Below, piece after piece: positions 1-14,075 of a DNA stretch of 64,000 nucleotides. This stretch comes from Centrapalus pauciflorus (taxonomy: Eukaryota; Streptophyta; Magnoliopsida; Asterales; Asteraceae). The translations under genes and the position numbers were made by a program. Position 1 is the first letter of the stretch. Each line of letters begins with the position of its first letter. The DNA is taken from NCBI GenBank assembly GCA_020465985.1, contig JAANYP010004689.1, positions 238,501-302,500 of the forward strand, in the 5' to 3' direction. The notes beneath the pieces are model-generated. The model saw nothing but the letters and a program-made list of their open reading frames with translations, was not told the origin of the DNA and did no database searches.

Positions 1-1603
1 GCCTAATGTGCAGCCTTTCGTTTATCAGTTCTATGCCGCTGAGGAGGTCTTGTATTTCTTTTGGTCTTCGTTTGAGCTCTGAGACTAGCTGAGCATCATC
101 TTCTTGTATTCTTTTGTTGAGTTCAGCTCTTACCAGTCTTAGTGTACCATCAAAATAACAAGGCAAATCCTCAAACCGCATATACCTTTTGTGCCCATTC
201 TTGTTCAAAAATATGACTCCCGGCTGGCCTCCCATGATGACTTTATACATCGGATGATGATCAATTAGAAAAATGTCCTGTTCCGGGGCCTTAAGTCCAA
301 CTTTAACCATGAAGCTCTCGATCACCATCTGAAAAACCTTAAGCACATAATAATTGATCGGCAATTCATGCTTCGTGTTAGGGCAGCGACAACAGTGACG
401 TGAGTTAGACGTTCTTTGATATTATTCTTCAGCTTGTCATGAAGAGTCTCAACATCATCAATATTTAAAAAATCTAAATCACTCTCATGAATATCTTGAG
501 TTGACCCGTCTTCTTCGAGAACATTGAAAGAATGAGTAAATAGGCGGGCCCTCTTGTACATTTGAATGGAATTGACTTTTATGATTTTAGATTTAGACCA
601 GTATTCAGATTTTGGTCTTTTTTCTTTCAGCATCATCTGATTATATTCTATTTGTTCTGCCCGAGATGAATCAGTCATAACCATTAATAGGCGTCTGCTA
701 TAAGACCCTGGATTTTTTCTGAATACCATCTTAAATCTTTCCTCTAGATAAGGACTCTGAAACTCTTCGGCTGGAAATTTCCTCAAAAAAATCTTATAAG
801 CCATGTACTGGGGGTTCCTCTAACTCTGTAGGAGGAGCTTCAAGCAGTTTTAGAATATGACCCCGACGGTGCTGTCTTAAAGCTTCCTTTTCTTCTTCAG
901 TCATAGTGTGAACCTTGCCTTTTAAGTACCATCATACCCATTCTAGATCATTGATGTCGTACCTCGGAGTTACAGCAGCCGTTGTTTCAAAGTAGTCTAC
1001 TGTTCTGGGGCCTGATATCTCAGCAGTTTGGGCTGGAGGGGTTGGTTGGACTGTTGGGGTTTCTTGGACTGTAGGGGTTTCTATTTGTGTAGGGGAGAGA
1101 GATTTTATGGATGATAGTATTTCGTGTTAGGGAACATGGGTTGGAGAATTTAGGAATTCAAATGAAGAAGATGATCTTTGGGGTGACTCTAGCTCAGGCT
1201 TAGGTGCAATCAACGGATAGTCTTGATCAATATTGGAGTCTGTGTTAGACACCAATATGACCTTAACCTTTTCAAATGTTGGCTCGTATGCAACCATGGC
1301 CGATAATGGATCTATCTCAGCTGGGCCTTCCTGAGCCCCTGAACTTCCTTCCCCATAACCTTCTTGTTCTGCTTCTGCTCCGCCTACAACCAACATATCT
1401 CCCTCAGGCTGAACCCTGGGGCCCTTCTCCCCTCAGGATGATCAGGGTCGTTCTGATCATCATGCTTACGTTTAAGGGTTTCAGCCTGAGATCTGCACCA
1501 TAATTCAATGACAGCAGATTCCAAGCGATCAAACCTGCCATTTAATTACTCTTGAACTTGAAGTACTAGCTTCTTGAGATCATCTATCTTATCAGATTGT
1601 TCG
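1..1603 (-). pseudogene. Copia-type accessory ORF, C-terminal part (degenerate)
   Basis: Read on the minus strand, this stretch encodes pieces closely similar to the accessory ORF of the intact copia element at 26774-30205. The 160-codon segment at 322-804 shares the block ERFKMVFRK with it, and the order of blocks is the same. The segment at 1127-1396 matches the acidic, Pro/Ser-rich linker, and the DNA at 1500-1603 matches the coiled-coil-like linker. Several stops and frameshifts break it. The N-terminal part continues at 6174-7452 beyond a nested element, so both belong to one interrupted ORF. The product has no known enzymatic function. Its position downstream of pol in the intact relative suggests a retroelement-borne protein rather than a host gene. 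The window edge cuts off its 3' end. Confidence 0.7.
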
Positions 1604-2196
1604 TGTAAGGTCGCCTACCTACGGATCTTATCTTGACGCGACACCTTCCAACGAGTGCGGAATCCTCATTAGTGGCTTGACGGATAGACCACGCACACCG
1701 AAACACGGAGACTAGCAAAGTGATAGACGAACAACGGATCGTCCCGACACGATGATTCTCTCCAAACGAAACTCTCTGATTGCTAGCAAGTTCGAGATCG
1801 CCTTCTGCTTAATCACACTGAAAATCTGCAAAAGTCTCTTAATTAATCAAATTAACCCTTAATTATACTACCCGGTTCAACTTTGTCTAGGCAAGTTCGA
1901 ACTTGGCCCAAGGTCTTTTGGAACTTGTCCTCTAAACAAATTCGAACCTTGCTTTCAAACTTATGTTTGAACTTATCTTTGAACTTATCTTTGAACTTAT
2001 GTTTGAACTTATCTTTGAACTAATGTTTGAACTTATTGTAATACATTACACCTAGTTCAAACATACATACAGTTAATATCAAACATATATAATCAAACAT
2101 ATATCAAACACTTGTTAATATGCGATATCAAGTAAATTGACTTACACAAAATGCTATCTATAGTTAGACTGCTATCGTCACACAAATGTACTAACA
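1604..2196 (-). repeat. 3' LTR of nested element
   Basis: This 593-bp LTR matches 5582-6173 almost end to end. Its inner part is built from a degenerate direct repeat of about 14-16 bp with core TTTGAACTTAT, seen about six times around 1960-2040. The boundary is fixed by the TSD GTTCG on the outside and by the purine tract on the inside. Confidence 0.93.
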
Positions 2197-2209
2197 GACT
2201 CCCCCTTAA
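2197..2209 (-). other. Polypurine tract of nested element
   Basis: On the minus strand this reads TTAAGGGGGAGTC directly before the LTR start TGTTAG. It is the usual plus-strand priming site of plant copia elements and fixes the element's orientation. Confidence 0.8.
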
Positions 2210-2237
2210 CGATAGCTTCTAACTATTTTCATTTTGT

Positions 2238-4991
2238 CTAACTACTATGCTTATTCAAAATGCTACTAGCATAAAGTCCCTGTTCAACGCAAACCTTGAC
2301 CACATTCTGATACTTTTTGGCTTCAGACTCCATATGTGCATCACAAGAGATTTTATGGACATGAAGTATATGTAGATCATCTTTGGACAAGTTGACCAGG
2401 TGCAATGGATCGTACACTCTCAGAATCACTTTTTCTTCGAGGTCTTCCATCACTGCTTCACCTGTCTCACTTTCAACATACCACCAGTTGAGGTTTCCCA
2501 ACACATCTTGAGGCATAGGCTTCAGAGGAACTTTCTTTAAGCATCTAACTGGCTTGTAATGTATTTTCATCCACGGTCTTCCAGTTAGAGGATCAATTCG
2601 TGTATGGTCCATAACTCTTTTGCGTATTCGTGGGTTTAGCCTTTCAAACTTCCTAGACCTCCCTTCCTTTCTGATAATCTTGGCAATAATTTCAGCATAG
2701 GGATAGTCTCCGATGTTAACAAGCTCTTTCCATGCTAAGGCCTTTATCTTAACTTTAGGCAGTGAATTGAAGTCCTTCAATCTTCTCCTCAGATATTGTA
2801 GGCCATCCTTTCTCTTAATGATAAAAAGTTGCAATTCTCGATCAAAGAACCAGCTAAGAATGCTCCCGGACAGCTTTCCAGCACTAGGCACATTCATCTT
2901 TTCCTTTAATGACACGACCTTCTTCTCTGACCTGAACCAAAACTTTTTCTGTTCTTCAGCAGTCAGCTCCCTATCAGGCTCTTCAACTTCTGATTCAACA
3001 TTTAAAGCAACTTTAAATGCTTCGATGTCAATCATATTTTGTTCTGTCGTCGTATACATATCAGTGACAGGTTGTTGCTGAATAACAATTTCATCAGCTT
3101 CATCTTCCTCATCATCTAATACCTCATCATCAGATTTCCATTCAGGTATGTCTTCTGGAACGAACTCACCTGCTTCTAAATCTTCCATCTCGTCTTCAAA
3201 GTCAAACAGTGTTTCTTCCTCTTATATGTTCATTAGAGCTTCTATTATTTCGCTCTCCATGGCCTTAGAAGATTCACCTTCAGCTCTTTCCATTGAAGAC
3301 TGACTTGACTCCCCCTGAATTGATGCTTGCTGAGCAGTCGGAAAATCTGCTAGCTCACCTTCTTTTCTTGCCTCGGGATCATTGCCTTCATCATATTCTC
3401 TCCTTATCACCTCAGCTTCTTTGCAGCTTGTCTCCCCCTGAGCTTGAAGATTTTTCAGTAACTGCACCAGGAGGGACTTCATTGATTTAATCTCAGACGC
3501 TTGATCAGTAACAATTGTTTTCAGTTCTTCATTCTCCTGATCAAGTTTGGCGTTATGCGCTTGAAGTTCATTGACTGCTTTGGTAAGCTGGAAGATTTGG
3601 ACTGTTTGGAAATCCACTTTGGTCCTTAACTCTGTAAATCGCTGGTTTTCAGTGAATGTGGATGATGTAGATGGAATGGATGTAATTGGTGATGGCGTGA
3701 TGGATGGTTAAACAGCTGGAGTCTCAGGCTCAGGAACAGAAGCAGAGGAAGCTCCCTGCATAAAGCGATGTCGCTTCACCCTCTGCCTAGGGACGAGAGG
3801 AGTTGGATCTTCTGCCTCAAAATCAAAATCATCATTATCTGATTCTCTAGCCACTCTCTTTCCTTCCTCTCTTTCACTGACCACAATTCTGGATCCATAT
3901 CTGCCGATTCTAACAGCCGGATCAATACGCTCTATCTCTGCAACTTCTACTTCTTCCACTTCTTCCAACTCAAACTCAGAGGTGGTCATATCTTGACCTT
4001 CAACCTCAGCCTGTGCTTCTGCTTCTTCTCCTAGGACCTCAAAGTCCATTTCATCACCCTGTTGTGGCTGATATTCATCTATGTCTCTAAAGAGATCATT
4101 AAAATTAGCTGGAGGCTCTAAAATGTTATCAATTAGCTCAGCGGCAATATCTTGTTGTGCCTGAGTACCATGTGCCCAAATTTCCTCTAGAGTCTCTACT
4201 CGAGGATCAACTTCTGGGGCCACGCCTGAAGGGCCCGCAGCATCTGACGATGGACCTGCTGCCGATGACTCTTGTACTCTGCTTGTTGAAGGCCTGGATG
4301 CCTGAGTATGACTTGCCGTAGCTCTTTGTCTCCTTCTTGGTTGTGGTGGAGGTCGTCTATGTTGCTGAGGCTGTTGTTGCTGTTGCTGCACTGGTTGCGG
4401 CTGAGGCCCTTCTCCAGCCCAGTTTTCCCATTTGGCTGGTAAAGCATCTAGAATTTTTACAATCTTCTCTGACTCACTATACTCGACATCGTGGTTGTCT
4501 AACTCAGTCAACAAATGATAAAAGCTGGTAATTGTCACATCCAGCTTTTCGTTTTTCAAAGCCTTGAAAATAGCGAACTGCTGCTTGAGCATTTCCATTC
4601 TACCTTTCCTGACTCTAGGATTTCCTTCACACCTTTTCTCCAAAGCATCTCACAACTCTTTTGCTGTTCGTTGATTGCGAAATGTGTGCAGGATCTCCTG
4701 AGGTAAAGCCATTCTAATGATCGAGAATGCTCGGTTCTCGGCCTCATATAACTTCTTATCATCATCCTTCATCTTTTGATATGACAAGACGTGTTGACGG
4801 CCTTCAACCTCTATTGTAGGTGGAACGTATCCCTCGTCAATACAATTCCACATCCTCATATCATTGAATCTAGCGAAGTCGGCGAACCTATCCTTCCACC
4901 AATAGTAATCCTCCAATTTCATCAACTTAGGTGGAGAATTTCCCTTTCCGACCTCATGGTCCATCTCAATAAACCTTTGTAAACTTGTCAT
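2238..4991 (-). pseudogene. Gag-accessory fusion ORF with three in-frame stops
   Basis: The four minus-strand open segments (4991-4650, 4643-3708, 3617-3222, 3188-2238) lie in one reading frame of about 918 codons. It is interrupted only by TGA at 4650-4652, TAA at 3708-3710 and TAA at 3222-3224. The first ~190 residues look like a copia Gag of the UBN2 type (YYWWKDRFADF, then KEL-stop-DAL where a Trp codon is usual). A Gln/Pro-rich linker follows, then an acidic region and a Leu-heptad coiled-coil stretch near 3500-3617. The last ~300 residues are a basic domain resembling the C-terminal domain of the copia accessory ORF. There is no zinc knuckle. I infer that gag was joined to the accessory ORF by deletion of everything between them. 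Confidence 0.8.
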
Positions 4992-5566
4992 TGTTTCAAA
5001 AATTCTTGAATTTAAAACTTAATTAATTTAATTCGAAATTAATTTAAATTAACACTTTCGAACTTGAACAAGTTCGAATATAATTAATTTTAAATTTGTT
5101 TGGAATTAAATTCGAAATTAAGTTTGAACTTCAACTAAAATCGAAATAAGGACAAATTCGAAATCCTTGGTAAATTCGAATATATAAATTCGAATATATG
5201 GAGATTCGAGATTTGGTAAATTCGAATCAATCAAACTCGAATCAAACCCTAAAGAACTTCAAAAGGAGCGTATTTTTCTGACAAACTCGAATTTTGAGTA
5301 AACCCAAATACCCCCTTGATGTTCGAGCGCCGCAAGTTCGAAAAACGGCTAATAATTCGATTTTGTTCAAGGTTTCAGTTTAAACAAATATTTTTAAGAG
5401 TAAAAATATTGATTTCGACCAAAGAATTGAACTAATGAAAACTATTTTCCGTTATGTTGCTTGTATAGCTCGAAAATCTATCCAAAAACGTGATTTGACC
5501 GTCCAAAAACGTCAAGAAAACACAGATGTTTCTAGTGAACACGAAGAACACCACGAACACCCTAAT
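4992..5566 (-). repeat. Untranslated leader rich in TTCGAA repeats
   Basis: This is the leader between the primer-binding site and the gag start of the nested element. It holds no ORF. The motif ATTCGAA or TTCGAAA recurs more than ten times between 5035 and 5350 in AT-rich DNA. Similar reiteration of a different short motif is seen in the leader of the 14-kb copia element. Confidence 0.7.
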
Positions 5567-5579
5567 GTCTCTGATACCA
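5567..5579 (-). other. Primer-binding site, tRNA-iMet type
   Basis: On the minus strand this reads TGGTATCAGAGAC, two bases inside the LTR edge. It is the canonical initiator-Met primer site of plant retrotransposons. Confidence 0.9.
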
Positions 5580-5581
5580 CT

Positions 5582-6173
5582 TGTAAGGTCTACTCTCTAC
5601 GGATCTTATCTTGACGCGACACCTTCCAACGAGTGCGGAATCCTCGTTAGTGGCTTGACGGATAGACCACGCACACCGAAACACAGAGACTAACACAGTG
5701 ATAGACGAACAACGGATCGTCCCGACACGATGATTTTCTACAAACGAAACTCTCTGATTGCTAGCAAGTTCGAGATCGCCTTTTGCTTAATCACAATGAA
5801 AATCTGCAAAAGTCTCTTAATTAATCAAATTAACCATTAATTATACTACCTGGTTCGACTTTGTCTAGGACAAGTTCGAACTTGGCCCAAGGCCTTTTCG
5901 AAATTGTCCTCTAAACAAATTCGAACCTTGCCTTCAAACTTATGTTTGAACTTATCTTTGAACTAATATTTGAACTTATCTTTGAACTTATGTTTGAACT
6001 TATTTTTGAACTAATGTTTGAACTTATTGTAATACATTACACCTAGTTCAAACATACGTACAATTAATATCAAACATATATCAAACACTTGTAATATTCG
6101 ATATCAAGTAAATTGACTTACACAAAATGCTATCTATACTTAGACTGCTATCGTCACACAGGATGTACTAACA
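5582..6173 (-). repeat. 5' LTR of nested element
   Basis: This is the partner of 1604-2196: 592 bp with the same ends and the same TTTGAACTTAT repeats. The GTTCG duplication follows directly. Confidence 0.93.
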
Positions 6174-7452
6174 GTTCGGCTATTTGTGCTTGGACTGATT
6201 TGGTACCTGGTGTAAACTCCTCAAATGCAGCACCCTTACCCTTTAAACATGAGAATAGGGCGGCCTGCTTCTTAGAAGTGTCCTTAAGGGCATCCAGGTC
6301 AGCCCGGGAGACAAACCCGGCAGCACGGAGAGCTATTGTTAGCATCTCGAGAGTAATCCCGAGATGGATTGAGGTTGATGGTGTTGGTGTGTCAACAACA
6401 AGTCTTCCTTCCATCATCTCTGGCTCCACTGTAGGGAGTGCAGATCCGGAAGTTGTGGGAGCCGCCACCGAGTCGTCTCTTTCAGGATTGGACGCCACGG
6501 AGGCGTCGTGCAAAGTGTTATGTGGTGGTGAGTGAGCTGTGATCAAAGGAGGGTTAATAACTGGGGGCGACAAGTGACATGTTTCAACATCACCTCTCTC
6601 CGAGTGAGAGGGTGATGGTGTATGTGCTATAGCCCCGTGCAATGAAATAGTTTCCCGTATAGGGGAAACCGAGTAGATGGTAAGGGGTTCTTCGGCCACT
6701 AGACTAGTGACCTTATGTTGACTTGTCCGGCAAATGGGGTTGTGGACACCCTCAGAGATTGTCCGCTCAACCCTCGTTTGGTCAGAGACGGTCCTTTCAG
6801 AACCGACCGTCTCCGCCTGCTCACCGACTACTCCCTCCCTCACCATAGAAACCTCCCGCTCCGCAGAACCCAAGATATATTGAATTGCAGCCTCCACACC
6901 CTCTTCGTCACTCATAGGACTCTTATCGTCGGATTGGTTAGACCCTGTCGGTGCAGACAAGGCCTCACTCTCGTACCCTTTCTACACTTTGGTCTGCCAG
7001 ATGAAGCAGTGATAGAGGGATGTCCATTATTAGGAAATCTGCAGAGTCTGCTGGGATTTTGATTCTTTGAAGAGCAGCAGTGTTGTAGACATCGGCCTCT
7101 GGGCGTTCATGGATGTCGTCATCTTGATCCATTGCAAATTGTATAAACAATTGTAGGAATCGTTGGAATGGAATGAACTTTCGCCCTCTTTTTGTTCCCC
7201 TTTCCATACAGCCCGCTTCAGCTCCTCAAAGATGAATGCTGCGTAGTCGTAATGTTGGTCAAAAGCGAAGGCAGCAAACATGGCGAGGACTTGGATTGAA
7301 GCTGAGTCTTGACCGGAGTGCTTACCGGTGAAGCACTTGTTTATGACGTCGAAAAAGACCCTCCAGTGAGAATGGAGTTGCTTGATATTAAATTCTAATG
7401 GCCTGGTTAGAGGGCCATCATAGCCAATGGTGATAATTTCTCAAAGGTTTTG
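6174..7452 (-). pseudogene. Copia-type accessory ORF, N-terminal part (degenerate)
   Basis: Minus-strand segments at 6154-6960, 6965-7207 and 7030-7281 match the N-terminal and middle parts of the accessory ORF of the 14-kb element. Shared blocks include HSGQDSAS, DYAAFIFEEL and HERPEADVY. The DNA joins in order to 1-1603 once the nested element and one copy of GTTCG are removed. Frameshifts at about 7200 and 6962 break it. Homology stops near 7445, where unrelated LTR-like sequence begins, so the extreme N terminus is missing. Confidence 0.72.
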
Positions 7453-8975
<1,523 letters not shown>

Positions 8976-9166
8976 TCTGTTTCTATTTGTTTTTTTTTAT
9001 AAGCCACAACCGAAAACAATATAAAAGAAACAAAAAGATTCCTTTTGACTTACTTTATGATTTTGTTGGATGGAGACACATATATTTGACAATACATACA
9101 TATACACATATATATATATAAAATGCTTTCTGTTTCTGTTTGAACTTCACATGCATACACTTGCAC

Positions 9167-9168
<2 letters not shown>

Positions 9169-9241
<73 letters not shown>
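9169..9241. repeat. (TA)n microsatellite abutting MULE left end
   Basis: This is a pure (TA)n run. Sequence belonging to the MULE 5' flank starts directly after it. A matching (TA)n array lies at the other end of the MULE (20084-20190). Confidence 0.95.
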
Positions 9242-9246
<5 letters not shown>

Positions 9247-9764
9247 TTGGTTTCTGAGCGTACCATCCAAAAACCAGGGTACTGAGCGTACCATTCATCA
9301 ACCACCGGATTGAAAAAAAAGCGCGAGGGGTAGGATCGACTTTCCAATACAAGGAGATTTCTGCTTCATTAAGGTAATGGTTGTACATTCATGGAATCAC
9401 CATTCACATGTACGAAATCCCTGGTGGCACGATCGACTTTCCTATACGAAAACACCATTCACATGTACGAAATCCTCTGAAATCTCTCAATTAAATACAA
9501 CAAATCGGGGAGGAAGCAATTGTACATTCATGGAGGAATCGATTGATATAGAGGGGCAATCTTTACATGTTGTTGCTGAAAACAAAAACCCTAATAGCGA
9601 AGATGAAGGAAAACACAGTAAGTTCAATGTACAGCAATTATCTAATGTAGGATGACCATTCACATTGAATTCCTTGTTTTTTTTGTATGCAATATCGATG
9701 AAATACATTTAACATTGTTGGTATGAAGAAGATGAAGTGTAACGTTGCTGTTCTCGCCGTTCAT

Positions 9765-10640
9765 CAAATGTGAATGGACATTTACCTAATGTGAATGACC
9801 ATTCACATTAGAAGATTGAGCATTCACATAACGTAATTGACAATTAAAAGGACTAATGTAAGGTGCTGATATTATTTCACTAATGTGAATGATCATTTTC
9901 CTAATGTGAATGGCCATTCACATAAGCTGATTGATCATTCACATTGGTTCATGTTATTACTGCTTGATAGATTTTAGGATTTGAGCGTTACATGAATGAC
10001 CATTGAATGTGTTTGTCCTTAATCTTTTTACTGTTTGTTAGTAGTTGACGATGAACAGCATACATGTTGTGCTGATATGGTTCAACCAATGTGAATGGTC
10101 ATTTAACCAATGTGAATGGCCATTCACATTGGCAATTTTACCATTCACATTGGTTGATGTTATTAATGTTTGATAGATTTGAGAATTACAATGGTTACAA
10201 GAATGACCATTGTTACTGTTTGTCATTATTCTTGTTACTGTTTGTTAGTGGTTGACAATGCTAAGATTCAAATGTTGGGCTGAGCTGATATTATTTTACA
10301 AATGTGAATGGTAATTCAGCTAATGTGAATGGCCATTCACATTAGTTAATTTCACCATTCACATTGGTTGCTGTTATTACTGTTACATTGAATTTTAGCA
10401 TTAGATGAATGACCAATATTATTGTTTGTCATTATTCTTGTTGCTGTTTGTTAGTGGTTGACAATGCTAAGATTCAAATGCTGGGCTGAGCTGATATTAT
10501 TTTACTAATGTGAATGGTAATTCAGCTAATGTGAATGGCCATTCACATTAGTTAATTTCACCATTCACATTGGTTGCTGTTATTACTGTTACATTGACTT
10601 TTAGCATTAGATGAATGACCAATATTACTGTTTCATCATT
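9765..10640. repeat. Palindromic repeat clusters in transposase intron 1
   Basis: Five clusters (about 9765-9831, 9880-9946, 10085-10160, 10297-10370, 10505-10575) each consist of three units spaced about 21 bp apart. The left unit reads GTGAATGGTCATT, the central unit is a perfect palindrome with core GTGAATGGCCATTCAC, and the right unit is the inverse AATGACCATTCAC. Each cluster could therefore fold into a hairpin of about 65 nt. Confidence 0.93.
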
Positions 10641-10650
10641 CATTGTTGTT
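10243..10650 (+). repeat. 206-bp tandem duplication in transposase intron 1
   Basis: The segment 10243-10448 is repeated almost exactly at 10449-10650. Each copy starts GTTAGTGGTTGACAATGC and contains one hairpin cluster. Only a few substitutions separate the copies, so the intron has grown recently by tandem duplication of a hairpin-bearing unit. Confidence 0.9.
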
Positions 10651-11489
10651 TTCATATAGATGAAGAGGAAGAAGCATTTTTAATTCAAACGACACCAGGG
10701 GGGCATATGTATTGGATTCCAGTTTTACCCGAAGACGTCAAGCCACGAGAACAAATGATTTTCAATACTTTGGATGAAGGGATTAATTTTTATAAAACAT
10801 ATGCACGTTTGGCTGGATTTGATACACGTTTATCCACTCTAAAAAGAGGCGTTAAAGGTGAAGAGAGAATGAGGGCAGTAGTATGTAACAAAGAAGGAAT
10901 ATCTGAAAAATCAAAACACAGCAGCTTAGAAGGAAAGAAGCAACAGAAGCGTGTGGTACCTTCAGCTAAAAGTGATTGCAAAGCACAAATACGATTCCGT
11001 ATAACAGATGAAGGGAAGTTTGAGGTTTACAAATTTAATGAGGCCCACAATCACTGTCTCGTGTCATCCGAAGATGCATATCTCATGCGATCATCAAGGA
11101 AGCTAAACTTTGATCAACAAATAATGATTCAAAAGGCATCAAACACAAATATCGGTGCTGTAAACATCCACAAGCTATGCAAAGAGATATCTGGAGGATA
11201 CCCTTGTGTTGGGGCAACCAGGACAGATTTCAAAAATTTTAAAAGAGACTTAAACTGCTATGTTGGAGGTAGTGACGCACAAATGATTGTTGAAAAGTAT
11301 ACAAAGAAATCTGAAAATGTTAAAGACTTTCATTTTCACCACTCAATAAAAGATGGTGGATTCCTCAATGCAATATTTTGGACAGATGAAGTAGAAGTGG
11401 CAAACTATGTCGCTTTTGGTGACATAGTGTCCTTCGATGCAACATACAGCACAAACAAGTAAGTATATGATTAAAATGTTGACTGTTAA

Positions 11490-11575
11490 TGCAATGTGAA
11501 TGGTAATTCAGTTAATGTGAATGGTCATTCACATTAGCTGAATGACCATTCACATTAGACGTATATTGACAATCA
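11490..11575. repeat. Palindromic repeat cluster in transposase intron 2
   Basis: One three-unit cluster of the GTGAATGGYCATTCAC family fills most of the 160-bp intron between exons 2 and 3. Intron 3 (11878-11962) has none. Confidence 0.9.
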
Positions 11576-12616
11576 TAATGTGAATGCTTAAATATGAATT
11601 GTGATTAAATATTTTCAGGCATGATATGGTTCTTGTCCCATTCACCGGAATTAACAATCATAAAAAGTGTGTTTCATTTGGCACTAGGCTGCTGAGTAAG
11701 GAGGATATAGAATCATACAAATGGCTACTCAATGCATTTATATGCGTACATAGACGAGAACCAAATATTGTTGTAACGGACCAAGATCCATCAATGAAAA
11801 AGGCAGTCAAATTAGTTTTGAAAACGGCTGTCCACCGTTTCTGCATGTGGCATATAATGGATAAGCTTGCAATTAAGGTATTTATAAAAAAATTCAGATT
11901 CACATGTTTTGCTGCTTGATCATTAACTTGATATGATGCTAACATGTTTACCTGTCAAAAAGGTACCAACATTATGCACAAAAGATTCACCTTTCTCAAA
12001 GCGATTGATGGACGTTGTCTGGAACCAAAATATTGATGTAGATGAATTCGAGGTTGAATGGAACAATATAATGGTCGAATTTGATCTTCAGAATCATAAA
12101 TGGTTCAATGATCTTTATGACATTAGAGATGAGTGGATACCTGCATTTTTTCGAGACATTCCAATGTCGGGATTGATGAGAACAACGTCTTTATCGGAGG
12201 GACAAAACAACTTCTTCAACCATTACTTGAAAAACACCTCCAATTTGGTTGACTTTTTTAGTCGGTTCGATAGCGCATTGGACTCTCAAAGGAACATGCA
12301 AAGGACCTTGGATTACGAATCGAGAACAAAGAGGTTGGATTTGAATACGAGGCTGAACATGGAAAAAAGGCATCAGAAATGTTCACGTTCAAGATCTTTG
12401 CTACAATCCAAGAAGAAATCATTAAGAGCTCATTTAGTGTGCTGCCAATTTCAATTGACAACGACGAAGAGACTAAGACGTATACACTAAAAGAGGTTGG
12501 AAGCGACATACGAGTTAAAAAAGCAGTACAAGTAAGCTTCATCACACGGAAATTAATGATATCTTTGCATGTTTTATGTTTTGAGGGACAGCTATAATTA
12601 TATTATTTCTGAAATG

Positions 12617-12905
12617 AGTTATGTGAATGGTCATTTAACCAATGTGAATGGCCATTCACATTAGCTGAATTACCATTCACATTACATTAAATGTGAAAAT
12701 AGTATTAATGATCACTGTATCATCATGTGAATGGTCATATAACTAATGTGAATGGCCATTCACATTAACTGAATAACCATTCACATTGGTTCAAATGTGT
12801 TTACAGTATTATTTTTTCAATTGTTTCAGTTAATGTGAATGATCATTTAACCAATGTGAATGGCCATTCACATTAGATGAATGACCATTCACATTAACTG
12901 AAACC
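12617..12905. repeat. Three hairpin clusters in transposase intron 4
   Basis: Clusters at about 12617-12685, 12725-12790 and 12833-12905 repeat the same left-palindrome-right layout with about 21-bp spacing. Together they make up most of the 405-bp intron. Confidence 0.92.
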
Positions 12906-13530
12906 TGATGTTAGCAACCATATTAATTATCTACAGGTAGTTTTCGATGAGAAAGATGTGAATATAACTTGTAGCTGCATGCATTTCGAAAGGTTCGGCA
13001 TCCTATGCCGACATATATTTTATGTCTTCAGGATTCATGAGGTGGATGACATACCTGAAAAGTACATACCTCTATGATGGACAAAGAATGTATTCACAAT
13101 CAGCCTTGCAAATTTACAACATACAACACCACAAGCATCAAAAAAGTCAACAAAGTTTGAGGCAAACGTTCGTGATATGTATGGGGATCTTGCATATTGT
13201 ATACAAGTGTTACTAGGTGATGAGGAGGCTATTGAAAATGCAAAAAGGAGACATCATGAGTTGATAATGGAATTAACTGCGGGTCGTGATAAACATGTTG
13301 GCAAAAAGAAAGATGTCATAGAGCAATTGTTGGGTGTTCCTCAACCAAATGATATTACAATACTTCCACCGCAAGGAATAAGAAACAAAGGATGTGGAAC
13401 CTCAAAAAGATTGACAAGTGATCGAGAGAAGGCAATAACAAAAAGTGCAAGAGCTCCACGAAAATGCAAAATATGTAATGAGCTATCAAACCATGATTCA
13501 AGGAATTGTCCAAAAAAAGATGCACAGTGA

Positions 13531-13981
13531 AAGAAAATAGAAAATACATAGACAATGAGTGATACAATACATGTAATGAATAGTGATTAATGACTTGTTA
13601 TTCATTTACATAGTTATTTTATATACAAAAAGTACGATACATATATTGTTACTGAAATAAAATGTATATCTAAGTAATATCTGCTCATGTGAATGGTCCA
13701 ATTAGTCTTATGTGAATGGAGATTTGCTAATGTGAATGACCATTCACATTAGATGAATGACCATTCACAAAAAGTAGTTGACAATACTTTTTTTACATGT
13801 CATGTTCTGATATCATACAACCAATGTGAATGGTAAAATTGCCAATGTGAATGGCCATTCACATTGGTTAAATGACCATTCACATTGGTTGATGTTATTA
13901 ATTTTTAGTATCTCGTTTATATTACTAGTTTAAATAATGCACATCCTACTATAAAGCATAACAATAAGTTGCATAAACTGT

Positions 13982-14075
<94 letters not shown>

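Larger units (their letters stand above)
1604..6173 (-). mobile_element. Nested non-autonomous LTR retroelement (copia-like, no pol)
   Basis: Two direct LTRs (1604-2196 and 5582-6173) begin TGTAAGG and end CTAACA. They are flanked by a perfect 5-bp duplication GTTCG (1599-1603 and 6174-6178). A tRNA-iMet primer-binding site lies inside the right LTR and a purine tract inside the left LTR, so the element is on the minus strand. Its only coding content is one gag/accessory frame (2238-4991). No protease, integrase or reverse transcriptase is present, so it would need proteins supplied in trans. The LTRs differ at many positions, so it is older than the element at 26411-40667. Confidence 0.93.
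9530..13530 (+). pseudogene. FAR1-type MULE transposase, 5 exons, broken
   Basis: Exons 9530-9617, 10660-11458, 11619-11877, 11963-12531 and 12937-13530 join with GT-AG borders and consistent phases to about 769 residues, if one lost base is allowed for. A FAR1 DNA-binding domain (roughly residues 65-160) is followed by a MULE DDE domain with D289 (SFDATY), D350 (VVTDQDPS), E461 (LSEGQNNFF) and the C/H block HRFCMWHI. A SWIM zinc finger (CSCMHFERFGILCRHIF) and a C-terminal CCHC-like knuckle (CKICNELSNHDSRNCP) follow. Two lesions inactivate it: a one-base deletion in the A-run at 12363-12368 and an in-frame TGA at 13075-13077 just after the SWIM finger. All catalytic residues remain. Every intron except the third carries the palindromic repeat family. 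A domesticated FAR1-related gene is less likely, given the adjacent Ulp1 gene and the lesions. Confidence 0.85.
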
